NCBI GenBank assembly: GCA_023397675.1
Contig: JAEWTV010000106.1
Coordinates: 1 to 60,976, forward strand
Source of the DNA: Bacillota bacterium
GTDB lineage: Bacteria > Bacillota > Clostridia > Acetivibrionales > JANLFN01
DNA: 60,976 bases
Reading direction: 5' to 3'
The notes under the pieces are model-generated. The model was given only the letters and a program-made list of their open reading frames with translations, did no database searches and was not told where the DNA came from. Positions 50,969-59,351 of this stretch are shown here, in pieces; the stretch's first letter is position 1, and each line of letters begins with the position of its first letter. The translations under genes and the position numbers were made by a program.

Positions 50969-51550
50969 TTGGAATCATATAAATATATTGTTACAGGACA
51001 GGATAAAAATTCACTTGCAGCAATAAAGCAGATACTATGCTCCTGCGGTCATATATTTCTCGGCTACAGCCAGGAAACTCAAAATATTTTAAGGCATATT
51101 AGACGCACCAGCCCTGATGTTGTAATAATTGAAGCATATAACGATTTCACTGAACTCAGACCCTTGCTTGAAATACTTGATGAAGAACTTCTTGCTGTAT
51201 GTATACTGGTAGTAAAAGAAAAAACGGATGAAATCTGTGAGTTCCTTTGGAACACCAGAAATGTAGGGTTAATTACATTACCTGTAAATGAGGAATCAGT
51301 TATGCAAATAGTTGATATGTCCTACTTAAACTTCAGAAGAATACTTGATTATGAAGAAAAGGTCAAAAAGTTGAACGAAGCACTGGAAAACAGAAAAATA
51401 GTAGAACGTGCTAAATGGGTGCTTGTAGAAGATAATGGAATATCTGAAAATGATGCTTACGAGCTTATACGAAAAAGAAGCAGGGATGGAAGATTACCCA
51501 TGCGTGAAATTGCAGAGGCAATTTTAATGGTTAAGGGTATAATTGACTAA
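50969..51550 (+). CDS. ANTAR-domain antitermination regulator with degenerate receiver
   Basis: 193 residues from TTG 50969, with GGGGGCGG six bases upstream; a GTG at 50954 overlaps that site. Residues 1-120 have a receiver-like fold, but the phospho-acceptor position in PDVVIIEAYND is Glu, not Asp, so phosphorylation is unlikely. A coiled coil (EKVKKLNEALENRKIVERAK) leads to the ANTAR domain, with KWVLVEDNGISENDAYELIR and the C-terminal RLPMREIAEAIL. ANTAR proteins bind paired RNA hairpins to prevent termination. Two such leaders flank this gene. The signal may come from PII or a small ligand; that is inference. Confidence 0.85.
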   Translation: MESYKYIVTGQDKNSLAAIKQILCSCGHIFLGYSQETQNILRHIRRTSPDVVIIEAYNDFTELRPLLEILDEELLAVCILVVKEKTDEICEFLWNTRNVGLITLPVNEESVMQIVDMSYLNFRRILDYEEKVKKLNEALENRKIVERAKWVLVEDNGISENDAYELIRKRSRDGRLPMREIAEAILMVKGIID

Positions 51551-51615
51551 AGTGCAAGAATGAAAATGTAGACTTGCAAAAGTAGATTAAAATGAATAAC
51601 AATATTCAAAAATCA

Positions 51616-51764
51616 TTGACAAAATGAAGGAAATACAGTACAATAAATTCATAATTTAAAATTCATGAATAATACAAAGTTCCCTGAATGAATTTTGTGT
51701 TTTCAAGGCTGAGACGCCAGAATCTATATTTGTTTTTTAATATATAGGTTTTAGGCGTTTTTTT
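51616..51764 (+). promoter_or_regulatory. Promoter and putative ANTAR-controlled terminator leader of amtB
   Basis: TTGACA (51616-51621), 17-bp spacer, TACAAT (51639-51644). P1 is a 9-bp hairpin ACAAAGTTC/GAATTTTGT with loop CCTGAAT (51674-51698). P2 is GGC-TGAGAC-GCC (51707-51718). P2 shares ACGCC (51714-51718) with the terminator, whose 3' arm GGCGT (51754-51758) is followed by a T-run. Same architecture as the leader at 50041-50117; all four loops have G at position 4. Confidence 0.65.
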
Positions 51765-51796
51765 ATTTTTAAATAAACATTAAGGAGGAGTGGAAA

Positions 51797-53206
51797 ATGT
51801 GGCGGGTTAAGGCTGATAAAGCAACTGAACAAAATATTCTAAGAAATGTGAGGGATGGATCTATGAGAAAAAAATTAATTGTTTTCTTTACTTGTATTTT
51901 TACTATACTTTTATTCTCAGTAACCGCTTTTGCTGAAGGAGATTCAAAAGTAGATACAGGAGATTCAGCATTTATTTTTATTTCTACAGTTCTTGTCTTT
52001 ATTATGACACCTGGGTTGGCTTTATTCTATGGTGGTATGGTAAGAAAAAAGAATGTTCTGGGAACCATGATGCATTCATTTGTAATAATGGGATTAATAT
52101 CTATACAGTGGGTAGTAATAGGTTATACGCTTGCATTTGGTCCTGACACAGGAAACGGACTTTTAGGTGATTTCAGTTTCCTTGGTTTTAGCGGTGTAGG
52201 GGGCGATCCTTCTGTATATGCCGGTACAATACCACATTCATTGTTTGCTTTGTTCCAGATGATGTTTGCAATTATTACACCAGCGCTTATTACTGGTGCA
52301 TTTGCAGAAAGAATAAAATTCCCGGTATTTCTTGCATTCATACTCTTGTGGTCAACATTTATATATGATCCACTTGCACATTGGGTTTGGGGATCTGGTG
52401 GATGGTTGGCAAAACTCGGAGCACTTGATTTTGCAGGTGGTACTGTAGTTCATATCAGTTCTGGTGTATCAGGCTTGATTGCTTGTATTATGATTGGTAA
52501 ACGAAAAGGCCATGGTAAAGTGGCAATGACTCCTCATAATATTCCATTCGTATTAATCGGTGCAGCCCTTCTGTGGTTTGGATGGTTCGGATTTAATGCA
52601 GGTAGTGCACTTGGAATGAACGGTATTGGTATGAATGCATTTGCAACAACTAATACAGCAGCTGCAGCAGCATTACTTTCATGGGTAATCATTGAATGGC
52701 TCCATCATGGCAAACCTACTTTGCTTGGGGCAGCAACAGGTGCGGTTGTGGGCCTTGTAGCAATAACACCTGCTGCAGGTTTTGTAGGAATTCTCCCATC
52801 AATAATTATCGGATTATTGGTTAGCCCATTATGTTACTTTGGTGTGAGTGTTGTTAAGGCAAAACTTGGTTATGATGATGCTCTTGATGCTTTCGGTTGT
52901 CACGGAATAGGCGGTATATGGGGAGCTCTCGCAACAGGCCTTTTTGCAGATCACAAACTTAACTCCTTAGTACAGCATGATGGTTTACTAGTTGGAGGAG
53001 GAGTTTCACAATTGCTGATTCAGGCACTTGCAGTTGGTGTAACAATAGTTCTGGCAGTTGTGGGTACATTTGTAATACTGAAGGTAATATCACTGTTTAC
53101 TAAATTACGCGTTTCAGAAAAAGAAGAAGAAGAAGGACTTGACATTTCACAGCATGGTGAAGACGCATATCCAGATTTTTCAGTAGAACCGAATGTAACT
53201 CTTTAA
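51797..53206 (+). CDS. amtB: Ammonium transporter, Amt family
   Basis: 469 residues from ATG 51797, seven bases after AAGGAGGAG. A cleavable-looking signal (MRKKLIVFFTCIFTILLFS, with TAFAEG at the end) starts only at residue 23, so the annotated start adds a 22-residue polar leader; ATG 51863 is an alternative. Eleven membrane segments follow, with DPLAHWVWG, the GLIACIMIGKRKGHG segment, WFGWFGFNAGSA and the paired pore region ending in DAFGCHGIGGIWG. It carries ammonium into the cell. glnB/glnK follows by 26 bp, the classic pair. Confidence 0.94.
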   Translation: MWRVKADKATEQNILRNVRDGSMRKKLIVFFTCIFTILLFSVTAFAEGDSKVDTGDSAFIFISTVLVFIMTPGLALFYGGMVRKKNVLGTMMHSFVIMGLISIQWVVIGYTLAFGPDTGNGLLGDFSFLGFSGVGGDPSVYAGTIPHSLFALFQMMFAIITPALITGAFAERIKFPVFLAFILLWSTFIYDPLAHWVWGSGGWLAKLGALDFAGGTVVHISSGVSGLIACIMIGKRKGHGKVAMTPHNIPFVLIGAALLWFGWFGFNAGSALGMNGIGMNAFATTNTAAAAALLSWVIIEWLHHGKPTLLGAATGAVVGLVAITPAAGFVGILPSIIIGLLVSPLCYFGVSVVKAKLGYDDALDAFGCHGIGGIWGALATGLFADHKLNSLVQHDGLLVGGGVSQLLIQALAVGVTIVLAVVGTFVILKVISLFTKLRVSEKEEEEGLDISQHGEDAYPDFSVEPNVTL

Positions 53207-53232
53207 GAGTTTGAAAAGAAAGGTGGGCTATA

Positions 53233-53571
53233 ATGAAAAAGATAGAAGCTGTAATTAGGCCTGGAAAGTTGGAAGAAGTAAAAGAAGCCTTAAATAAAAT
53301 CAATATAAATGGAATTACTATAAGTCAGGTTATGGGTTGCGGATTGCAGAAGGGAAGAAAAGAATATTACAGAGGTACTGAGATTACACTTAATCTTCTT
53401 CCAAAAGTAAAGGTTGAAATTGTTACCGGCGACAGTAATGTGGAGGAAGTAATAAAAATCATTTCTGACACATCAAGGACAGGAGAAGTCGGTGACGGTA
53501 AGATATTTATCTACAATATTGAAGATGTAATACGTATCAGAACCGGAGAAAAGGGAGATAAAGCGATATAA
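53233..53571 (+). CDS. PII signal protein (GlnK/GlnB type)
   Basis: 112 residues from ATG 53233. The PII fold is clear: MKKIEAVIRPGKLEEVKEAL, GCGLQKGRKEYYRG, the LLPKVKVEIV strand and GEVGDGKIFI. In the T loop the residue aligned with the uridylylation site Tyr51 of E. coli is Ile, and position 49 is Thr. It therefore cannot be uridylylated at the usual residue and must respond to ATP, ADP and 2-oxoglutarate only. Binding to the adjacent AmtB is the expected function. Confidence 0.94.
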   Translation: MKKIEAVIRPGKLEEVKEALNKININGITISQVMGCGLQKGRKEYYRGTEITLNLLPKVKVEIVTGDSNVEEVIKIISDTSRTGEVGDGKIFIYNIEDVIRIRTGEKGDKAI

Positions 53572-53653
53572 GTATCCAAATGGTTAACGGATAAATTAAT
53601 TTTAAGGATTTATCCGCTAGCCAGATTATTAATTTATGAAAGGGGAGAATTAT

Positions 53654-54430
53654 ATGGGACATTATATACCGATAGAAATCCAATCACTTTTGAGTTTATA
53701 TGTTAACCTGTTAAAATGTAAATTTGGAGATGATTTAGTTGGAGTATATGTTTATGGCTCCGTAGCTACAGGATATTTTAATAAGGAATACAGTGACATT
53801 GATTTTATGACCGTAATTAACAGGAATTTAAATACGGATGATGTAGATATAATTCAAACCATACATCGTAAATTAAATAAATCAAGTTCTTATGGATATT
53901 TGCTGGAAGGTGAATATGTAAATTTTAATGATATTAAAGATGGAATGCCTGCAGGACAGTACCCATACTTTGCATTTGGGGAATATCAAGGTTATGTAAA
54001 TCTTAAAAGTTTTGCATGGTTTCAGTTGAGAGAACGTGGAATTGCTTGTTATGGAAGTGATTTCTGTGATTTAGCTGGAAGTATCAGCTGGGATGAGGTT
54101 AGGACTGAATTGCTTGACAGACTGAATAATTATTGGCCAGAGAAGATAAATTGGAAAGTATTGTTTTTTGATAGGTGGCTGTCCTTAGTCATATTATCAG
54201 TATGCAGAGTTTATTATGCACTTGAAAAGAAGTCCACTATTTCTAAGGGTGGTGGTGGAGAATTTGCATTATCAAAATTGGACAGCGAGTGGATTCCAAT
54301 TATTCGTGAAGCCTTACGCATACAAAATAAAACCTCGAAAGATTCCATTTATAAGTCAAAACTGAAAAGATTTTTTGATACAAGAAAATTTGTTAGTCAT
54401 GTTTCAGAAATTTGCAGTATGCAAACCTAA
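53654..54430 (+). CDS. Nucleotidyltransferase of the aminoglycoside adenylyltransferase type
   Basis: 258 residues from ATG 53654, with AGGGGAGA upstream. The nucleotidyltransferase core is YVYGSVATGYFNKEYSDIDF (Gly-Ser and the metal-binding Asp pair) near residues 30-50. A helical C-terminal domain follows that resembles the DUF4111/AadA C-terminal region, with GEFALSKL and a basic end. Such enzymes adenylate aminoglycosides such as spectinomycin. Whether this one gives resistance cannot be told from sequence. Monocistronic. Confidence 0.75.
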   Translation: MGHYIPIEIQSLLSLYVNLLKCKFGDDLVGVYVYGSVATGYFNKEYSDIDFMTVINRNLNTDDVDIIQTIHRKLNKSSSYGYLLEGEYVNFNDIKDGMPAGQYPYFAFGEYQGYVNLKSFAWFQLRERGIACYGSDFCDLAGSISWDEVRTELLDRLNNYWPEKINWKVLFFDRWLSLVILSVCRVYYALEKKSTISKGGGGEFALSKLDSEWIPIIREALRIQNKTSKDSIYKSKLKRFFDTRKFVSHVSEICSMQT

Positions 54431-54609
54431 TAGTGGAGTAAATTTTCCTCATCCTGCAGGTTAATAATATAAAGAGCTTGTTCCAGTGTTGGAATACTCG
54501 TTTTAATAAGCCTGTCAGCCGCCTTTTCGTACTCCTCGCGGCAGGATGAGGCTTTTTTTGAGTAAAATACAAATATAACTTTCTTTTTATCACATATTAA
54601 TATTTGGCG
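54427..54609 (-). pseudogene. Possible remnant of a small gene
   Basis: The minus strand is open for about 60 codons with protein-like composition (CREEYEKAADRLIKTSIPTL, ending DEENLLHY), but it has no ATG, GTG or TTG start. A GTG start at 54593 lies in the neighbouring frame and would join it by a -1 shift on the A-run near 54553-54559, an A-AAA-AAG heptamer. The stop overlaps the end of the nucleotidyltransferase gene. It may be chance, a remnant or a recoded gene. Confidence 0.25.
54447..54559 (+). repeat. Long-range inverted repeat ending in a T-run
   Basis: CCTCATCCTGC (54447-54457) and GCAGGATGAGG (54541-54551) are perfect 11-nt complements separated by 83 nt, then C and seven T residues. 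It could act as a terminator for the nucleotidyltransferase gene with a large loop. Confidence 0.5.
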
Positions 54610-54657
54610 TCAAATATGGTAGACTTATATAAAAACGGAAATAAATCAGGTGATATT

Positions 54658-56583
54658 ATGAATAATGGTTTTGTTCGTGTTGCGGCTGTCGTACCATCAT
54701 TAAAGGTTGCCGATTGTGAATATAATTGCAATAAAATAATTGAAAATATAAGGAAAGCCTTACAGCATAAAGTTCAATATATCGTCTTCCCAGAGCTTTG
54801 TATAACCGCTTATACCTGTGGTGACCTGTTTCACCAGGAGACACTCCTAAAAGGTGCTGAGACAGGACTTGAAAGGATTATTCAAGAAACCTCACAAAGT
54901 AATATGGTGGTTATAGTAGGAATGCCTGTTCTGCTGGATAATCAGCTTTTTAATTGTGCAGTTGTCATACAGGCAGGTCAGGTACTGGGAGTAGTTCCAA
55001 AAACCTTTATTCCGGGATATAGCGAATTCTATGAGGAAAGATGGTTCGCTGGTGGAACTGCTAACCTAAGTGATACAATAACTCTTTGCGGGCAGAAGGT
55101 ACCTTTTGGCACCGATATCCTTTTTGAAGCAAAAGAAGATTCAAAGCTAGTATTTGGAATAGAAATATGTGAGGATTTGTGGGTTCCTATTCCTCCAAGC
55201 AGTTATCAGGCTTTGGCAGGAGCACTATTACTCTTTAATCTTTCTGCAAGCAATGAAGTAGTAGGTAAAAATGAGTACAGAAAATGCCTTGTAAGTCAGC
55301 AGTCAGCAAGGTGCTTTGCTGGTTATGTTTACACATCCTCGGGCATAGATGAATCAACAACTGATGTTGTTTTCAGCGGTCATGCTGTAATTGCCGATTA
55401 TGGTAATGTGATTGCAGAATCTGAAAGATTTAAATATGAAGATCAGCTTATTATTTCTGAAATCGATGCAGGTAAACTTTTGAATGACAGAATAAAGAAT
55501 ACAAGTCTTATGGGTGTGCCGGTTGAAAAGAAGTTTCGAAAAGTGGCATATTCGCTTGAAGAGATTGAAATAACCGGCTTAAGCCGTGAAATCAACACCC
55601 ATCCGTTTGTACCTTCAAATCTTGAATTGAGGGATATAAGGTGTAGTGAAATTTTCTCAATTCAAACTTCTGGCCTTGGCAAAAGAATTAAGCATACAGG
55701 CCTTAAACATGTGGTTATTGGGATTTCAGGAGGTTTGGATTCAACGCTTGCGCTTTTGGTTGCATTAAAAACCTTTGACAAGCTTGGCCTTCCGAGAGAA
55801 AATATACAGGCAATAACCATGCCTGGTTTCGGAACTACCAATGAAACCTACAGCAACGCGGTTAAGCTTATTAAGCTCACCGGTGCAAGCTTTAAAGAAA
55901 TTAATATTAAGGAAGCCTGTTTGCAGCATTTTAGCGATATAGGACACGATCCATCTATACACGATGTTACCTATGAAAATGTGCAGGCAAGGGAAAGAAC
56001 CCAGATACTCATGGATATTGCAAATAAAACAGGCGGACTGGTTATTGGAACAGGGGATTTGTCTGAACTTGCAATGGGCTGGAGTACCTACAACGGTGAT
56101 CATATGTCAATGTACGCCGTTAACTGCGGGGTGCCCAAAACTCTGGTCAAATATCTTGTACAGTGGGCTGCTGACAATGTTATGGAAAAAGGCACAAAAG
56201 AAGTGCTTTACAGAATACTTGAAACACCTATAAGCCCTGAACTTCTTCCTCCCGATCCTTCTGGTGCTATTAATCAGAAGACCGAGGATATTATAGGACC
56301 TTATGAACTGCATGATTTTTACCTGTATTACGCTGTAAGATGCGGAGCACAGCCGGGAAAGATTATGTTCCTAGCACAACAGGCGTTTAAAAATAGTTAT
56401 GACAAGGAAACAATAAAAAAGTGGCTTAAGATATTTTATAAGAGGTTCTTTAGTCAGCAATTTAAAAGGTCATGTCTTCCAGACGGACCCAAGGTTGGAA
56501 CGGTAAGCCTTTCGCCAAGAGGAGATTGGAGAATGCCAAGCGATGCTCAGGTGGATTTATGGTTAAAGGAGCTTGAGGAATAG
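54658..56583 (+). CDS. nadE: Glutamine-dependent NAD+ synthetase
   Basis: 641 residues from ATG 54658, chosen for AGGTG at its upstream side; an upstream ATG at 54604 gives a 18-residue extension without a site. The N-terminal nitrilase-type glutaminase has the Glu46 (VFPELCIT), Lys115 (VPKTFIPG) and Cys171 (GIEICEDLW) triad. The C-terminal synthetase has the ATP-pyrophosphatase loop IGISGGLDSTLAL and GTGDLSELAMGW. It makes NAD from deamido-NAD with glutamine as ammonia donor. The length is that of the fused, glutamine-using form. Confidence 0.96.
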   Translation: MNNGFVRVAAVVPSLKVADCEYNCNKIIENIRKALQHKVQYIVFPELCITAYTCGDLFHQETLLKGAETGLERIIQETSQSNMVVIVGMPVLLDNQLFNCAVVIQAGQVLGVVPKTFIPGYSEFYEERWFAGGTANLSDTITLCGQKVPFGTDILFEAKEDSKLVFGIEICEDLWVPIPPSSYQALAGALLLFNLSASNEVVGKNEYRKCLVSQQSARCFAGYVYTSSGIDESTTDVVFSGHAVIADYGNVIAESERFKYEDQLIISEIDAGKLLNDRIKNTSLMGVPVEKKFRKVAYSLEEIEITGLSREINTHPFVPSNLELRDIRCSEIFSIQTSGLGKRIKHTGLKHVVIGISGGLDSTLALLVALKTFDKLGLPRENIQAITMPGFGTTNETYSNAVKLIKLTGASFKEINIKEACLQHFSDIGHDPSIHDVTYENVQARERTQILMDIANKTGGLVIGTGDLSELAMGWSTYNGDHMSMYAVNCGVPKTLVKYLVQWAADNVMEKGTKEVLYRILETPISPELLPPDPSGAINQKTEDIIGPYELHDFYLYYAVRCGAQPGKIMFLAQQAFKNSYDKETIKKWLKIFYKRFFSQQFKRSCLPDGPKVGTVSLSPRGDWRMPSDAQVDLWLKELEE

Positions 56584-56588
56584 TATAA

Positions 56589-56771
56589 TTAAATAACCTT
56601 CCTGAGTTTTGGCTTTTCAGCTTCATAACTTGAGTTATGAACTTTGGGAGATTTATTCCTTTTCATACTCTTACGGGTTGAAGAAACAAACCTTAAAAGC
56701 ATTAAAGTCGTACATGAACCCAATATAAGACCTGATATAAAAACAGCTATCAAAATTAGTGTTGTGTACAT
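56589..56771 (-). CDS. Small single-pass membrane protein
   Basis: 60 residues from ATG 56771, with GGTGAT upstream. One membrane helix (TLILIAVFISGLILGSCTTL) is followed by a very basic tail (RKSMKRNKSPK and a C-terminal KPKLRKVI). No family assigned. It is convergent with nadE, 5 bp from its stop. Confidence 0.5.
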   Translation of the reverse strand: MYTTLILIAVFISGLILGSCTTLMLLRFVSSTRKSMKRNKSPKVHNSSYEAEKPKLRKVI

Positions 56772-57000
56772 GCTTATCACCACTTCATCATTGGTATTTT
56801 ACGTACAACAAAGATTACTGTTTATTACAACATTTATGGAAGATTTATACTGGAAATTGTTAAACTAATAATATTACATTTAGTGACAATTTGCAATAGT
56901 AAATTGTGTTTATTTAAAGTGTTTTATGGTGCAATATACCAATTTAAATCAAAGTTTCTCAGGTTGTAAGAAATGGTAGCATTTATTAATATAAATCTAC

Positions 57001-57029
57001 TTGACAAAACACCTTGCGTGCCTTAAAAT
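57001..57029 (+). promoter_or_regulatory. Promoter of the tRNA cluster
   Basis: TTGACA (57001-57006), 17-bp spacer, TAAAAT (57024-57029), 45 bp before tRNA-His. A GTGTC/GACAC hairpin lies between. The 56772-57000 stretch upstream shows no gene. Confidence 0.75.
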
Positions 57030-57073
57030 ATCTATTGTGTCTTTTTTGAGACACGTGAAGAAATTTCTTATAT

Positions 57074-57151
57074 GGTGGTTATAGCTCAGTAGGTCAGAGC
57101 GCCAGGTTGTGGCCCTGGAGGCCGTGGGTTCGAGCCCCACTAATCACCCCA
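57074..57151 (+). tRNA. tRNA-His (anticodon GTG)
   Basis: Cloverleaf with anticodon loop TTGTGGC, T-arm GGTTCGAGCCC, the extra 5' G opposite discriminator C typical of tRNA-His, and encoded CCA. Confidence 0.95.
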
Positions 57152-57192
57152 TGATTAAGGCCGGATTAGATACCGGCCTTAATCTTCACCGT

Positions 57193-57269
57193 TGGGATGT
57201 AGCCAAGCCGGTAAGGCACCAGACTTTGACTCTGGCATTTCGTTGGTTCGAGTCCAGCCATCCCAGCCA
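57193..57269 (+). tRNA. tRNA-Gln (anticodon TTG)
   Basis: Acceptor arms TGGGATG/CATCCCA, anticodon loop CTTTGAC, T-loop GGTTCGAGTCC, encoded CCA. Confidence 0.95.
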
Positions 57270-57272
57270 TAT

Positions 57273-57348
57273 GGACCATTAGCTCAGTTGGCAGAGCACT
57301 TGACTTTTAATCAAGGTGTCCCGCGTTCGAGTCGCGGATGGTTCACCA
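57273..57348 (+). tRNA. tRNA-Lys (anticodon TTT)
   Basis: Acceptor arms GGACCAT/ATGGTTC, anticodon loop CTTTTAA, T-loop CGTTCGAGTCG, encoded CCA. Confidence 0.95.
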
Positions 57349-57350
57349 AA

Positions 57351-57388
57351 AAACACTTGTAACCAGATGGTTGCAGGTGTTTTTTTAT
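57351..57388 (+). terminator. Terminator of the tRNA cluster
   Basis: AACACTTGTAACC and GGTTGCAGGTGTT pair with two imperfect positions, followed by T residues. Confidence 0.85.
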
Positions 57389-57455
57389 ATGCCATAATAT
57401 TTATAATTTTGATATAATTAAACAGTAAAAATAATCTTTAAGGGGGAGAGACTTA

Positions 57456-57776
57456 GTGATTTCTATTGCTAATTTTTCCGGTGGACTTATAGTGTTGGTA
57501 CTTGGATTAATTGTTAGATTCTTAAAGGCTGATTTCCTTATTGCTGGATATAATACTTCTTCTGAAGAAGAAAAGTCAAAGTATGACAAAGACAAACTGA
57601 CGAAGTTTGTAGGGAATATGCTGATCGTATCAGCTTTGTGTCTATTGATTGGAGGAATATTTGTTTTAATAATAAATAAGCCTATTTATTCACTTGGAGT
57701 ATCATGGAGTGCATTTTTACTTATCATTGTATCAGGATTAATATACATGAATACTGGCAACCGTTTCAAAAACTAA
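57456..57776 (+). CDS. DUF3784-type small membrane protein
   Basis: 106 residues from GTG 57456, with GGGGGAGAG upstream. Three membrane helices, with the pattern FLKADFLIAGYNTSSEEEKS after the first, typical of DUF3784 (small membrane proteins common in Firmicutes, function unknown). Sits between the tRNA cluster and a flavodoxin-ferredoxin gene. Confidence 0.75.
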   Translation: MISIANFSGGLIVLVLGLIVRFLKADFLIAGYNTSSEEEKSKYDKDKLTKFVGNMLIVSALCLLIGGIFVLIINKPIYSLGVSWSAFLLIIVSGLIYMNTGNRFKN

Positions 57777-57921
57777 GCCATGATTTCCTTATATGATTTG
57801 GGTTGTTTTTGCATCTGTTCTTAACCTTTCCATTTGGCTTTTGAATAAATAGTTAAGTTTTCATAAATTATGATATAATTGTTAATATTCATAATTTGAA
57901 AATGGATTATTTGGAGATAAA

Positions 57922-58737
57922 ATGGAAGCCGTGAAAAAGGTTTTAATACTATACCATTCTAGGGCAGGCAGTACACGTACAATTGCAGAAATCTATAAAG
58001 AGAAGTTAACTAGCTATAGTGTGAAAATAAGCCCAATAAACCTGGAATATGATTATGAAAAACTTATAAACTTTGATTTTCTGATTTTTGCTTTTCCTAC
58101 GTATCATTGCAGTCCATCTAAGGCTATGATGGAGTTTGTTCAAAAAATACCTGTATTTGAGAACCCTAAAAAGGCTTTTACTTTCACTACATATGGTTTG
58201 TATTCAGGTAACACATTAAGGGAGTTTATAAAGCTTTGTAGCTCAAAGAATCTATGCATCTGCGGGTATTCTGCTTATAGATCACCGGCTGCAGACGGGA
58301 CACTGCTTTTACCCGGATTACCATTTATGTACACATTCAAAAAACGTATAGCAGTTAAACTAAGGAAGGATATAAATAAGGTTGAGAATATAGTTAATAG
58401 AAACAATGTCACTGCCCAAATACCTCGGTTTAAATTCTATTCTATATTAAATTATCCCAATAAAGCTCTGGGGAAGAAATATAAGCATAAAATATATTTA
58501 CAAAAAGATAAATGTGTAAAGTGCAATAAATGTATTGATGAGTGCATTCGTAAGTGCTGGAGCATTAATGCAGGATATCCGGAATTTAATGGAGATAATT
58601 GTGAATTCTGTTTCAAGTGCATACACCATTGCCCCAGGGAAGCAATTCTTCTGTCTTCAAAAACAATTAGAAAGAAAAAGCTGAACGAAAAATTTTACCA
58701 TGATTATAAGCAAGAAATAATAAATAAGCTGATTTAG
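57922..58737 (+). CDS. EFR1-type flavodoxin-ferredoxin fusion protein
   Basis: 271 residues from ATG 57922, with TTGGAG upstream. The flavodoxin loop is YHSRAGSTRTIAE near residue 11, with FAFPTYHCSPSKAMMEF further on. Two 4Fe-4S motifs follow near the C terminus, CVKCNKCIDECIRKC and CEFCFKCIHHCP. The first motif has CIDEC-IRKC in place of the usual final CP. It is cotranscribed with a DJ-1-like gene 15 bp downstream. A third member of the family in this window. Confidence 0.82.
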   Translation: MEAVKKVLILYHSRAGSTRTIAEIYKEKLTSYSVKISPINLEYDYEKLINFDFLIFAFPTYHCSPSKAMMEFVQKIPVFENPKKAFTFTTYGLYSGNTLREFIKLCSSKNLCICGYSAYRSPAADGTLLLPGLPFMYTFKKRIAVKLRKDINKVENIVNRNNVTAQIPRFKFYSILNYPNKALGKKYKHKIYLQKDKCVKCNKCIDECIRKCWSINAGYPEFNGDNCEFCFKCIHHCPREAILLSSKTIRKKKLNEKFYHDYKQEIINKLI

Positions 58738-58752
58738 CTATGGGGGATTTTT

Positions 58753-59349
58753 ATGAATTTTGATGTGATTTTATTTGATGATTTTGAAATTCTTGATGCT
58801 ATGGGGCCTGTAGAGGTTATAGGCTGTCTTAAAAAGTTTTCGGAAAAGTTTTATAATATAAACTTTTATTCTCAAAATGGAGGACTAATTACTAGCAGTC
58901 AACAGACACAAATTGAAACAAAGCCGTTCTCGGAGATAGAAGATATTCACACGATTCTCATACCCGGAGGTATGGGCATAAGAAAAGAAGTAGGTAATAC
59001 TCAACTCATAGAGTTGATAAAGGATATATCCATTAAGGCTGAATATGTTTTAACTGTTTGTACAGGTTCGGCGCTTTTGGCTAAAACAGGCTTACTCGAT
59101 GGATTAAAAGCAACCTCCAATAAAATGTCCTTTGACTGGGTAGCTGAGCAGCGCAGGGAAGTAGAGTGGCAGCGTAAAGCCAGATGGGTTACTGACGTAA
59201 AGTATTACACGTCTTCTGGAATTTCAGCTGGCACAGACATGACCTTGGGTTTTGTAAATGATACAATGGGGGAAAAGACCGCTAGAATTACTGCAAAAAT
59301 CATGGAGTATGTCTGGAATCCGGATAAAGACAATGATCCTTTCTGTTGA
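58753..59349 (+). CDS. DJ-1/PfpI-family protein
   Basis: 198 residues from ATG 58753, with GGGGGA upstream. The nucleophile elbow VCTGSALLAKTG carries the conserved Cys, IPGGMGIRKE the oxyanion strand, and SGISAGTDMTLGFV the C-terminal part. It is closest to the isonitrile hydratase and transcription-regulator-like branch, but has no DNA-binding domain. Substrate unknown; context with an electron-transfer protein and a nitroreductase suggests a redox or detoxification role. Confidence 0.82.
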   Translation: MNFDVILFDDFEILDAMGPVEVIGCLKKFSEKFYNINFYSQNGGLITSSQQTQIETKPFSEIEDIHTILIPGGMGIRKEVGNTQLIELIKDISIKAEYVLTVCTGSALLAKTGLLDGLKATSNKMSFDWVAEQRREVEWQRKARWVTDVKYYTSSGISAGTDMTLGFVNDTMGEKTARITAKIMEYVWNPDKDNDPFC

Positions 59350-59351
59350 GG

